Shown piece by piece: positions 10,520 through 18,724 of a stretch of 38,359 bases of DNA. The notes beneath the pieces were generated by a model that was not told the origin of the DNA, searched no databases, and saw only the letters and a program-made list of their open reading frames with translations. This DNA comes from Longimicrobiales bacterium (GTDB lineage: Bacteria > Gemmatimonadota > Gemmatimonadetes > Longimicrobiales > RSA9). Both the position numbers and the translations under genes were made by a program. The DNA lies in assembly GCA_035461765.1 (NCBI GenBank), contig DATHUY010000116.1, positions 1 through 38,359 of the forward strand, given 5' to 3'. Position 1 is the first letter of the stretch. Every line of letters begins with the position of its first letter.

Positions 10520-12059
10520 CGAGCACCGGCCGCATGGAGGAGGACGACTGACCGCTGTTGTTCGCCACGATGGCGAAGATCAGCATGCGGCCGCTGTCGG
10601 CCGTGAGGTAGCCGCTCAGAGAATCGACATTGTTGATCGAGCCGGTCTTTCCCGCCACACGGCCCGCCAGGTCCTCCAGCCGAAGCCGAAGGGAGCCCGT
10701 GCGCCCGCCCGATACCGGCAGCGCCGCCCGCGCGGGCGCCATCCGTGGCGTGCGATCCATGTACGCCAGGATCCTGACGAGCGCGGCCGGGGTGAGCAGG
10801 TTGCCCGAAGACAGGCCCGACGCATCACGCAGCCGGAACGCCGTGCTGTCCACACCGACGATGTCGATGAGGAACCGCCGCTCCGCATCGAGGCCGCTGC
10901 TCCAGCTGCCCTCGCCGGCAGTCTCGCGGCCGATCGTCTTGAGCAGCTGCTCCGCGAACCAGTTCTGGCTCGTCTGGAGTACCGGCGCAATCAGCCGCGG
11001 GAGCGGCACTGATCGGTGTGCTGCCAGAACTGTGTGCCGGGCGGCCTCGACGTCGCGCCGGTCCCCCATGATGGGTGACCGGCCGCGGACGACGCGCACG
11101 GTCCGGTCCGCGACGGCAATGCCGGCGCGCTCGAGCGCCTCGCGCAACACGGTGCCGGCGTACCGCGCAGGATCATCCACCGCGAAGTATTCCGTATGCC
11201 GGGATGCATCTGCGGCGATGTTGCCGTATGCGATGATGGTGTCGGTGCCGGCAATGCGGGTGAAGTCGAGCGTCGATCGGGTGCCGGGAGGAGTGGTAGT
11301 CGTGCGATTGACGAACGCGAAGAAGTCCGTCTGCGGCCGCCACGTGATGGTGGCGGGGCCCCCGGCTGAACCGGGTGCGATGGTGAAGTCGATGGCGTTG
11401 TCATTGAACCCGAGCGCGCTCACGGGGGCAGCATACCACCACAGCAGGTCGTATCCCTCCCAGTCCGGTCGGACGTAATCGCCATCCCAGTGGGACTCGT
11501 CCGCTACGACCGCGCCCTCGATGCGGCGGATACCGCGCGCGTGCAGTGAGTCGGCAAGCGCGTCCGGGATATCGAGCATGTCATCGGCGTAACGGCCGGA
11601 GATGGTGGGGTCGCCGGTACCGCGCAGGACGAGGTCACCGCGCAGCACGCCATCGACGATCTCGCCCGTGCTCTCGAGGGTCGTGGTGTAGCGGAAGTCC
11701 GGATCCAGGTAATGCGCGGCGGCCGCGGCAACCACCAGCTTGGTGTTGGATGCGGGAATGAACAGCCGGTCGGCATTGTGGCCGACGAGCGTCTCTCCGG
11801 TCGCGGCGTCACTGACGGCAATGCCCCAGTGCGCACGATCGTGCGGTGCGCGCTCGATGAGCTCCGCGACGCCGCGCGGCAGCGGAGTCTGCTGCGCGGC
11901 GAGTCCGGGCGCGGCTGCCGCCATGAGGGACAGGGCGGCGAAGGCAGAGGCGGCTGCGCGCGCGGCACTGTGGACCCGTGCTGCGGCTGCTGTCGGTGGC
12001 ACGGGGCAGGATCGGGCTGTGGCGTGTGGTGCGGGCCGGGTGGCGCGGACATGATTCAT
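10485..12059 (-). CDS. dacB: D-alanyl-D-alanine carboxypeptidase/endopeptidase (PBP4, peptidase S13)
   Basis: The 524-residue product is a full-length S13 penicillin-binding protein. The active-site serine motif is Ser104-x-x-Lys107 (ASNTK), the second motif is Ser364-x-Asn366 (SQN), and the third is Lys471-Thr-Gly473 (GKTGS). The large insert between the first and second motifs is the class-C PBP domain. A hydrophobic stretch at about 33-55 ending in LAAQQ is a signal peptide with an unusually long N-region of about 30 residues. It should act in the periplasm, trimming pentapeptides or opening peptide cross-links. The gene lies 75 bp downstream of the secretin-N lipoprotein gene on the same strand, so it may belong to the sigma-factor operon. 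Confidence 0.94.
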   Translation of the reverse strand: MNHVRATRPAPHATARSCPVPPTAAAARVHSAARAAASAFAALSLMAAAAPGLAAQQTPLPRGVAELIERAPHDRAHWGIAVSDAATGETLVGHNADRLFIPASNTKLVVAAAAAHYLDPDFRYTTTLESTGEIVDGVLRGDLVLRGTGDPTISGRYADDMLDIPDALADSLHARGIRRIEGAVVADESHWDGDYVRPDWEGYDLLWWYAAPVSALGFNDNAIDFTIAPGSAGGPATITWRPQTDFFAFVNRTTTTPPGTRSTLDFTRIAGTDTIIAYGNIAADASRHTEYFAVDDPARYAGTVLREALERAGIAVADRTVRVVRGRSPIMGDRRDVEAARHTVLAAHRSVPLPRLIAPVLQTSQNWFAEQLLKTIGRETAGEGSWSSGLDAERRFLIDIVGVDSTAFRLRDASGLSSGNLLTPAALVRILAYMDRTPRMAPARAALPVSGGRTGSLRLRLEDLAGRVAGKTGSINNVDSLSGYLTADSGRMLIFAIVANNSGQSSSSMRPVLDDIVRVLADTY

Positions 12060-12134
12060 GGGCGGCTCATTCTGGCCGCGCGTCCCGCGCCTGTCCGGGC
12101 CCGGGACGCGAGCGGCGGCGGCGTCGCCCGGATG

Positions 12135-12800
12135 TTACTGGATCTCGGGCCTCACGACCAGAATGAGCGCGCCGCGGTCCTCGAACGGCCGCGCAGTGCC
12201 CAGCACCACCGTCTGGCCCGCGGGGACAATGACGCGGGTCTTCAGGATGTCGCCGTCCGGGCCCCCCAGCCGCACGGAGACATCGACCGAAAACCCGCCC
12301 GACGCCGCTCCGCTGATCCGATCGACGAACACCTCCAGTGTGAGTGGCATGGCGCCCGTGCCGAGCAGTCTCTGGTTCGATACGCTGCCGGGCGTAGTGG
12401 CCACCAGCGCGTCCGCGGCCAGGCGATACCCGCCGAATCGGAACAGATCGCGCAGGACGGCCTCGACGTCGGCGATGGCGGGATCCACATCGGTGAAGCC
12501 GTCCGCCTCAATGAGCTGGAAGCGCAGACGCACATCGGGCGCTGCGACGTCGAGACGCTGCAGCATCTCCTCGATCTGGTCGAGCCGGTCGGCGGAGGCG
12601 GCTACCGTGAGGGCAGGCGGACTGGTGCTGACCCGCACGCTCGCACTCCCCGCCGGCACGTACGGCAGCACGAGCGACTGCGCGCTCTGCGGCGACATAT
12701 GCTCCAGCGCGAACGTGCGTGTGTCCGTGCCCCCCCCATCGCATGCAGCCACTGCCGCGATGCCCAGCATCGCACCCGTCTTCAGCAACCGGTGCCTCAT
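12135..12800 (-). CDS. Lipoprotein with secretin-N (NolW/N1-like) domain
   Basis: The 221-residue product has a lipobox (AVAAC, Cys20). Residues 28-86 look like the N1 domain of secretins: an FALEHMSPQSAQSLVLPYVP strand-helix, then VRVSTSPPALTVAAS, then ADRLDQIEEMLQRLD. The remaining 130 residues are beta-rich with alternating hydrophobics and no secretin pore signature, so this is a free N-domain and not a channel subunit. Its ATG lies one base after the anti-sigma stop. In FecA-type signalling a related small domain (STN) on the outer-membrane receptor contacts the anti-sigma factor, so this lipoprotein may be a sensor or partner for the adjacent anti-sigma protein. That role is inferred from context. 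Confidence 0.75.
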   Translation of the reverse strand: MRHRLLKTGAMLGIAAVAACDGGGTDTRTFALEHMSPQSAQSLVLPYVPAGSASVRVSTSPPALTVAASADRLDQIEEMLQRLDVAAPDVRLRFQLIEADGFTDVDPAIADVEAVLRDLFRFGGYRLAADALVATTPGSVSNQRLLGTGAMPLTLEVFVDRISGAASGGFSVDVSVRLGGPDGDILKTRVIVPAGQTVVLGTARPFEDRGALILVVRPEIQ

Positions 12801-12801
12801 G

Positions 12802-13302
12802 TCATCTCTCCCGTTTCAGGTACCACACGACGGTAATGTTCGGATCCGACGTTTTCATGATTGCGACGTCATGAGCGGTGCTGACGTTTACGACCGGCAC
12901 GTCACCCGCGACCGCGATCTGCTCGGAAACGGGTTCCAGGAGCGGCAGCTCATCACGATCCCGCTGCTGGACGAGGAGGAGCATGAGCACGGCCGCGGCG
13001 GCCAGCGGCGCTGCGCCCAGAATCAGCCTGCGGCGGGTGCGAGCCCGTGAACCCGATGCGGACCACGCGCGCGGCTCGGTTCGCCCGGGCGCATGCGGCG
13101 GAGCCGCGCTGGCGGTGAGGCCCGCGAGTGCGTCCGCCATGCGCTGTTGTGCGGCCAGCACTCGCTCTGCATCCGCCGCGCAGCGAGCGCAGTGGCGCAG
13201 ATGCAGGGCGAGCGGCGATTCACCGACGCCGCGCAGCTCTGACGGGTCCGCCTCGAGAAGCAGCTCGCGGCACCCGGCACACGAGCGTGGCTCACTCTTC
13301 AT
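12802..13302 (-). CDS. Zinc-finger anti-sigma factor, single TM
   Basis: The 166-residue product has an N-terminal zinc-binding motif, His34-x3-Cys38-x2-Cys41, with further cysteines at 8 and 11, as in ZAS anti-sigma domains that hold an ECF sigma factor at the membrane. A transmembrane helix spans about 92-112. A short periplasmic part of about 55 residues ends in DVAIMKTSDPNITVVWYLK. I recall this KTSDPxITVVW-type ending from similar small membrane proteins next to ECF genes. The start overlaps the sigma stop by four bases (ATGA), a sign of coupled expression. The pair with the upstream sigma gene makes the assignment strong. Confidence 0.88.
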   Translation of the reverse strand: MKSEPRSCAGCRELLLEADPSELRGVGESPLALHLRHCARCAADAERVLAAQQRMADALAGLTASAAPPHAPGRTEPRAWSASGSRARTRRRLILGAAPLAAAAVLMLLLVQQRDRDELPLLEPVSEQIAVAGDVPVVNVSTAHDVAIMKTSDPNITVVWYLKRER

Positions 13303-13862
13303 GTGACGTCCTCCACTATGTGTGGATGCATGGCGAGAATGGTCGTTCGTACGTGTCTGCGCGCGCGCAGCAGGTGGACGCGCACGGTCGTCGCATTCAT
13401 GCCGAGCACAGCGGCCGCTTCAGCGGGCGAGTAGCCCTGCAGGTCGACCAGATCGAACACCTCGCGCTGCCTCCCCGTCAATGCTCCGAGACTGTCGCCC
13501 ACCAGGTCCGTCAGTAGCGCGCGGGCCTCCGGCTGATGTGCGACTGCACCTGCTTCGCCGTGCTCGAGCAGCAGCGTGGCCCGCCGCCTCTGCGTGCGCC
13601 GCCAGTCTGCCGCCGTGCGACGCACAATCGCATGAAGCCACGTCGTGAACCGGGCGGCGAACGCAAAGTCGCCCAGTCCCCGCGTTGCGCGGAGCAGCGT
13701 CTCCTGCGTGAGATCCTCGGCTTCGTCGGGTGAGCCCGTTTGCACGAGTGCCCAGCGATAGACACGCGGACGCACGACCCCGAGCAGCCGCGACAGCGCC
13801 GCGGCGTCGCCGCGCTGCGCGCTGCGTACCAGCTCATCGGTGATCTCCTGCTCCAGCGCCAT
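13299..13862 (-). CDS. ECF RNA polymerase sigma factor
   Basis: With the ATG at 13862 the product is 187 residues, the normal size for the family; a longer frame upstream has the composition of a shadow. Region 2 runs from about YRWALVQTGSPDEAEDLTQE to RFTTWLHAIVRRTAADWRR. Region 4 is LTGRQREVFDLVDLQGYSPAEAAAVLG, followed by the recognition helix around NATTVRVHLLRARRHV. There is no region 3 and no C-terminal extension. It should direct polymerase to a small regulon that includes its own operon, and be held off by the overlapping anti-sigma gene. A promoter of ECF type lies just upstream at 13886-13917. Confidence 0.93.
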   Translation of the reverse strand: MALEQEITDELVRSAQRGDAAALSRLLGVVRPRVYRWALVQTGSPDEAEDLTQETLLRATRGLGDFAFAARFTTWLHAIVRRTAADWRRTQRRRATLLLEHGEAGAVAHQPEARALLTDLVGDSLGALTGRQREVFDLVDLQGYSPAEAAAVLGMNATTVRVHLLRARRHVRTTILAMHPHIVEDVT

Positions 13863-13885
13863 CGCCGATTCGTTCGAGGTTGCAT

Positions 13886-13917
13886 CGTAGACGTCACTAC
13901 CCGGCGTCCCGTTTACA
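13886..13917 (-). promoter_or_regulatory. Candidate ECF-type promoter of the sigma operon
   Basis: Read on the minus strand, TGTAAAC (13917-13911) is followed after 17 nt by CGTCTACG (13893-13886). This resembles the GTAAC ... CGTC(T) pattern used by many ECF sigma factors at their own promoters. The sigma start codon is about 24 nt downstream of the -10 element. The match is by eye and specific to no particular ECF group. Confidence 0.5.
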
Positions 13918-14053
13918 GGCCGCGGGCCCCGCGCTCCTCTGGCGTGCGCGGTGTTGCACGCGGGCTCGCAATGAGATACGCTCCTGCCGGGGCCGCGCTG
14001 CACACCCGGGCAACGGCGGGCATTTCAGCGCGCTTGCATCATTCTGGAGGAGC

Positions 14054-15082
14054 ATGAACGATCGTATTCTGCGCGCACTGCGTCGCGAGCCGGTGGACCG
14101 CACACCCGTCTGGATGATGCGCCAGGCGGGACGCTCCCTGCCGCGTTACAACGAAACGCGCGCGGAGCGCGGCATGTTCGACCTGTTGAAGGATCCGGTG
14201 GCCGCAGCCGAGATCACGGCCATGCCGCTCGAGTACTACGATGTTGACGCCGCGGTCCTGTACAACGACCTGTCCACGCCCTACTTCGGCGCCGGCTTCG
14301 ACGTGGAGATGCGCAAGGGCGTCGGCCCCGTGGTGCACAATCCGATCATGAAGCCGGAGGACGTCGAGCGTCTCACGCCGTTCGACCCGCGCGTCGAGCT
14401 CGACTACAACCTGGACCAGATCCGTGTGCTCGTCGAGCGGCTCGATGTGCCAGTGCTCGGCTTCGTCGGCGCGCCGTTCACCCTGTCATCCTACCTGATC
14501 ATGGGCCAGCGGTCGCGCGACCTGACCGAGATCAAGACGTTCATGTGGAGCGAGACGGCCGCCTGGAACCGCCTGGCTGGTTTCTGGGCCACGCACATGG
14601 CGGAATTCGCGATCGCGCAGCACGAGGCGGGAGCCGGCGCCGTGCAGATCTTCGACTCGTGGGCCGGCTCACTCGGACCGCAGGACTACGAGGAGTTCGT
14701 GCTGCCGCACATGCGCACTCTGTTCGAACGGCTGGAGAGTGCGAACGTGCCGACGATCAACTTCTACAACGGCAACCCCGCGCTGCTGGCGCTCGTGGCG
14801 CAGGGCGGTGGCGATGCCGTGAGCATCGACTGGCGCATGCCGATCGACGAGGCGTGGAAGATCATCGGCTACGATCGTGCCATCCAGGGCAACCTCGATC
14901 CGTGCGCACTGCTCGCCGGTGAGGAGTTCGCGCTTCGCCGCACGAGGGACATCCTGGACCGCGTCGGTGGACGCCCGGGCCATATCTTCAACCTCGGTCA
15001 CGGCATCCTGCCCGAAACGGACTGGAGAGTCGCCAGGGCCGTGGTCGATTTCGTGCACGAGTATACGGCGCGACCGCGGTGA
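14054..15082 (+). CDS. hemE: Uroporphyrinogen decarboxylase
   Basis: The 342-residue product is a full-length HemE, which removes four carboxyl groups from uroporphyrinogen III to give coproporphyrinogen III in cytoplasmic haem synthesis. The family signature PVWMMRQAGRSLPRY (18-32) supplies Arg23 and Arg27. Asp72 lies in YNDLSTP, the conserved catalytic aspartate region, and the blocks GFVGAPFTLSSYLIMG and FNLGHGILPET are present. The ATG at 14054 has GGAGG at 14046-14050; an open frame extends upstream, but its translation is not family-like. It diverges from the sigma operon. No other haem gene is in view. Confidence 0.97.
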   Translation: MNDRILRALRREPVDRTPVWMMRQAGRSLPRYNETRAERGMFDLLKDPVAAAEITAMPLEYYDVDAAVLYNDLSTPYFGAGFDVEMRKGVGPVVHNPIMKPEDVERLTPFDPRVELDYNLDQIRVLVERLDVPVLGFVGAPFTLSSYLIMGQRSRDLTEIKTFMWSETAAWNRLAGFWATHMAEFAIAQHEAGAGAVQIFDSWAGSLGPQDYEEFVLPHMRTLFERLESANVPTINFYNGNPALLALVAQGGGDAVSIDWRMPIDEAWKIIGYDRAIQGNLDPCALLAGEEFALRRTRDILDRVGGRPGHIFNLGHGILPETDWRVARAVVDFVHEYTARPR

Positions 15083-15115
15083 ACCGCCGACCTCGATAGT
15101 CGCGCTGACGAAGCG

Positions 15116-15135
15116 CTGAGCCACGGCCTGCTCAG
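15116..15135. terminator. Small hairpin between convergent hemE and DUF2254 genes
   Basis: CTGAGC (15116-15121) pairs with GCTCAG (15130-15135) across an 8-nt loop in the 75-bp gap between two convergent stops. No T-run follows on either strand, so termination is only suggested by position. Confidence 0.3.
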
Positions 15136-15157
15136 TTCACGCGAAACCTGAAACGGC

Positions 15158-16516
15158 TCAGCCGCCGCCGGCCTCGATGCGCGTCCGGTTCTCGCCGGCG
15201 GCTATGCGCAGCGCATCGTCTGCTGCGGCGTCGTAACGGCGCCGGTCGACTGCATCGGTGATCCTGGCCTCGGCTGTGGCCTTCACCTCGTACAACGCCT
15301 GGATGAATGCCGGCGTGGCCTGCGCGGGAGCGGTCGCGGCCAGGCGGCCGAGCAGACGCGTCAGGGCAATGGCCACGGTCGGGTTCTCTGCACCGTAGTG
15401 ACGCACCTGATCGAACGCGATTCCGAGCGTATCCTCGAGCTGCGGCCGCCGCGTGATCAGCAGGGGCCGCCCGCTTTCGTTCAGCTCGACCAGATCGCCG
15501 CGCCGACGCCACGCGAGCTCGAGCAGGATCTCACCCAGCCGGTCAATGGCGTTCAGCGCCGTGGTGGGATCGTTCACGCTCGGTGACAGCGCCTTGACTG
15601 CGATGTCCATCAGCTCGATCACACCGAGCTTCAGGTCCTGGTGCGGCGTGCGCTCAAAACCCAGCAGCAATGCGCCGCGCAGCTCCGCGGCCGTCCTGTC
15701 ATTCACATCGCCCGGCGGCCACACGGACATCACCGCGTCATTCGGGAGCACGTACTTGCCGATTTCCACGTCCATGCGTATGAGCAGCTGGTGCTGCCCG
15801 GCCGCCTCGCGCAGCGCCGCCATGTCCAGCTCCTGAATGTAGCCCGCCTTGCGACTGGTAACGAGAAACGGTTCCTCGGGCTGTCCGGCCGTGTACTCGT
15901 CAGCGTCCACCAGCGGATCGTCCTCCTCGCGCTCATCGAGTCGCTCCGGAAATACCTTGTCCAGCGCCACCAGCGTGTCGGCCGTCACCGACTCGATGAT
16001 GACAGATGCCTGGATCGACCGTGCCGCATGATTGATGAAGAAGATCAGGAAGCCGATGCTGACGAGGGCGAGCAGTACGGCGACGGTCACCGCAACGTTG
16101 GGGACGAACTCTTCACCGCCGTCGGCCGTGCGCAGCGTTCGCTGCACGAGCAGCGTGTAGGTGAACGTTCCGATGAAGACGCCGAGCACGATCTGGTTCG
16201 CTCGATCGGCCGTGAACTGTCGCAGTACGCGCGGCGTGAACTGGCTGGACGCGAGCTGAAGCGCGACGATCGTGACAGAGAAGACGACGCCCGTGACCGT
16301 GATAATGCTGCTGGCGATAGCGCCGAGAACGCCGGATGCGCCCTCGGCGGAACCGCCGAACGCCCACCAGCGAGTGGTCGGATCCAGCTCACCGATGAGA
16401 ACGTCATTGTAGTTGACCAGCAGCAGGGCTGAAGCGGCGCAGGCGAGCGTGAGGACGGCCGGTACGAACCAGAGGCTGTCCACTACATCCAGCCAGAACG
16501 CCTTCAGCCGGGCCAT
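15158..16516 (-). CDS. DUF2254 family membrane protein
   Basis: The 452-residue product matches DUF2254. The N-terminal 160 residues hold about four transmembrane helices (near 15-34, 62-90, 107-125 and 138-160) and the motif VALQLASSQFTPRVLRQF. This is followed by a large soluble domain that is probably cytoplasmic. Conserved phrases include RKAGYIQELDM and ALSPSVNDPTTALNAIDRL. The function of the family is not known; transport or signalling roles have been guessed. Its ATG overlaps the stop of the acyl-CoA synthetase gene by one base (TGATG), so the two are translationally coupled, which is not a pairing I can explain. Confidence 0.9.
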   Translation of the reverse strand: MARLKAFWLDVVDSLWFVPAVLTLACAASALLLVNYNDVLIGELDPTTRWWAFGGSAEGASGVLGAIASSIITVTGVVFSVTIVALQLASSQFTPRVLRQFTADRANQIVLGVFIGTFTYTLLVQRTLRTADGGEEFVPNVAVTVAVLLALVSIGFLIFFINHAARSIQASVIIESVTADTLVALDKVFPERLDEREEDDPLVDADEYTAGQPEEPFLVTSRKAGYIQELDMAALREAAGQHQLLIRMDVEIGKYVLPNDAVMSVWPPGDVNDRTAAELRGALLLGFERTPHQDLKLGVIELMDIAVKALSPSVNDPTTALNAIDRLGEILLELAWRRRGDLVELNESGRPLLITRRPQLEDTLGIAFDQVRHYGAENPTVAIALTRLLGRLAATAPAQATPAFIQALYEVKATAEARITDAVDRRRYDAAADDALRIAAGENRTRIEAGGG

Positions 16517-18666
16517 CAGGTGTCCTTCCGCAGGGCGTGCCTGTCGGCCGTGTCGGTACGGCTGATTCGAATGCGTGCGTCCACGGCGATGCCTCCATGC
16601 TCCAGGACGAGGAACGGGTTGATGTCCATCTCGCTGATTGCCGGATTGGCACCGACGAGCTGCGACACGCGCTGAATCGCGTCCTCGATCGCTGCCATGT
16701 CCGACGGCGCTTCTCCTCTCATGCCCTCCAGCAGCCTGACGCCGCGGATGGAGCGCACCATCTCGTGCGCGTCGATGTCGGAGACGGGCTGCACGCGGAA
16801 GGCCACGTCCTTGAGCGCTTCGACGTAGATGCCGCCCAGACCGAACATGAGGACCGGGCCGAACGACGGGTCCTGGCTCATGCCGATTATCGTCTCGCGT
16901 CCGCCCTTCACGAACTTCTCGACGATCACGCCATCGATATGTGCGTCCGGCATACGCTCGCGCACGCGCGTCAGCATGACGTTGAATCCCGTGCGAACCT
17001 CGTCCTCGGAGCGGATGTCGAGCATCACGCCGCCGACATCGGTCTTGTGGACGACATCGGGCGAGTCGATCTTGAGGACCACGGGCAGGCCGAGCGCATG
17101 CGCTGCGCTCGCCGCTTCGTCCGCCGTTGCGGCGTTTGCCGATTTCAGGGTGGCGATGCCGTACGCCTCCAGGATCGCCAGCACGTCGTCACGCTCGAGG
17201 TAATCGACGCCGGCTTCCATGGCAGCCGTGACGATGCGCTCGACCACCTGCTGATTCACTTCGTACTCGCGTACCACGCCGGTCGGCCGCTCGAGCCACC
17301 GCCGGTAGCGGTACATGCCCGCCAGCGCGCGCGCCGCCGATTCCGGGAAGATGTATGCCGGGATCCCCGCCTTGCGCAGATCCGCTCTTCCTTCCGGCAG
17401 GCCGGCGCGACCCATCAGCACGGCGAGCATCGGCTTGTCCGGCTGTGCACTTCGCGCTTCGACTATGCTGCTCGCGACATCCTGCTGCCGCACACGCAAC
17501 GGCGGGACGAACGCGGCGATCGCCGCGTCGACATTCGGGTCCGCGAGCACGGCCTCGAGAGCCAGACGGTAGCTCTCCGGTGTCGCCGTGGCGATCATGT
17601 CGACGGGGTTCCGGACGCTCGCCTCTTCCGGCAGGTTCTGTCGCAGGCGCGCCTGCGTCTCCGCGGAGAGCTCGGCGACCGACAGGCCGAGCGACTCGCA
17701 CGCGTCCGTGATGATGATGCCGGGGCCGCCCGCGTTCGTCACGACCGCCACCCGGTTGCCCTGCGGGACGGGCAGCTGGCCGAACGCCATCGCCATGTCG
17801 AACAGCTCCTCCACCGAGTCGACCCGGATCACACCGCACTGCGCAAGCAGCGCATCGGTCGCCGAGTCGACACCCGCCAGCGCACCCGTGTGCGAGGATG
17901 CCGCCCTCGCACCCGCCGCCGTGCGCCCGGCCTTCACCGCAATGATCGGCTTGTGTCGCGTCACCTCGCGCGCCAGACGCGTGAACTTCCGCGGGTTACC
18001 GAAGTTCTCCAGGTACATCAGGATGACCCGCGTCGTCTCGTCCGCCGCCCAGTACTCGATCAGGTCGTTACCGGAGACGTCCGCCTTGTTACCGACCGAC
18101 ACGAAGTGATGAACCCCGATGCCGTACTCCGCCGCGTAGTCGAGGATCGTCACTCCCATCGCACCTGACTGGCTCATGAAGCTGACCGGACCGGCGGGCG
18201 GCATGATCGGCGCGAACGTCGCATTCATGCTCACGTCCGCTGCCGTGCTCAGCACGCCCAGGCAGTTCGGACCCACCATCCGCATGCCGTGACGCTGCGC
18301 GATCGTCAACAGCTCCTGCTCCCGCTCCCGCCCCGCCGGCCCCACCTCGCGGAATCCGGCCGTGATCACGACCAGCGCACGCACTCCCTTCACTCCGCAC
18401 GCCTCCGCCGCCGCCAGCACCCGTTCCTTCGGTACCGCAATCACAGCCAGGTCGACATCGCCCGGGACGTCCGCGATACCGGGGTACGCCGGCACGGAGT
18501 GGACGGCGATGGCGTTCGGATTCACCGGGTAGATCGCACCGGTGAATCCATCAGCCAGAAGGTTGTCTACGATCTCGTAGCCGACCGTGCCCGGTGTGCG
18601 GCTGGCGCCGATCACGGCTATTGAGCGCGGTCGGAAGAACATGTCGAGCTCTGCAGGATTTCTCAT
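16516..18666 (-). CDS. Acetate/acyl-CoA ligase (ADP-forming), fused alpha-beta
   Basis: The 716-residue protein combines both subunits of ADP-forming acetyl-CoA synthetase. Residues 1-140 form a CoA-binding Rossmann domain (SIAVIGASRTPGTVGYEIV). Two succinyl-CoA-synthetase-like flavodoxin domains follow, with the phospho-histidine expected at His259 in SSHTGALAG. From about 480 to the end there is an ATP-grasp domain (LPVVLKIDSPDVVHKTDVGG and VIVEKFVKGGRETIIGM). The enzyme interconverts acyl-CoA + ADP + phosphate with acid + ATP + CoA. A protein-acetyltransferase (Pat) fusion would add a GNAT domain, which is absent here. The gene follows the TonB receptor gene by 58 bp on the same strand; a hairpin lies between them. 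Confidence 0.94.
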   Translation of the reverse strand: MRNPAELDMFFRPRSIAVIGASRTPGTVGYEIVDNLLADGFTGAIYPVNPNAIAVHSVPAYPGIADVPGDVDLAVIAVPKERVLAAAEACGVKGVRALVVITAGFREVGPAGREREQELLTIAQRHGMRMVGPNCLGVLSTAADVSMNATFAPIMPPAGPVSFMSQSGAMGVTILDYAAEYGIGVHHFVSVGNKADVSGNDLIEYWAADETTRVILMYLENFGNPRKFTRLAREVTRHKPIIAVKAGRTAAGARAASSHTGALAGVDSATDALLAQCGVIRVDSVEELFDMAMAFGQLPVPQGNRVAVVTNAGGPGIIITDACESLGLSVAELSAETQARLRQNLPEEASVRNPVDMIATATPESYRLALEAVLADPNVDAAIAAFVPPLRVRQQDVASSIVEARSAQPDKPMLAVLMGRAGLPEGRADLRKAGIPAYIFPESAARALAGMYRYRRWLERPTGVVREYEVNQQVVERIVTAAMEAGVDYLERDDVLAILEAYGIATLKSANAATADEAASAAHALGLPVVLKIDSPDVVHKTDVGGVMLDIRSEDEVRTGFNVMLTRVRERMPDAHIDGVIVEKFVKGGRETIIGMSQDPSFGPVLMFGLGGIYVEALKDVAFRVQPVSDIDAHEMVRSIRGVRLLEGMRGEAPSDMAAIEDAIQRVSQLVGANPAISEMDINPFLVLEHGGIAVDARIRISRTDTADRHALRKDT

Positions 18667-18675
18667 GGCCGCAAC

Positions 18676-18703
18676 GTAGCGAGGGGCCCCGCGCCTTCGC
18701 TAC
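18676..18703. other. Hairpin between TonB receptor and acyl-CoA ligase genes
   Basis: GTAGCGA (18676-18682) and TCGCTAC (18697-18703) are perfectly complementary around a 14-nt GC-rich loop. It lies just before the ligase start on the minus strand. It lacks a T-run, so it may be an mRNA-processing or stabilising hairpin, or a weak terminator separating the metal-regulated receptor from the ligase. Confidence 0.35.
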
Positions 18704-18724
18704 CGATGCGGCATGCCGACCCTC

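Noticed and set aside
13863-14003. N-terminal extension of the sigma factor
   Set aside because: It is unlike ECF N-termini, covers the candidate promoter, and the ATG at 13862 gives the normal length.
13880-14053. N-terminal extension of HemE
   Set aside because: The HemE family begins near MNDRILRALRREP, and GGAGG stands before the ATG at 14054.
16537-18168. 543-codon open frame on the plus strand
   Set aside because: Antisense to the ADP-forming ligase, whose domains are unmistakable on the other strand.
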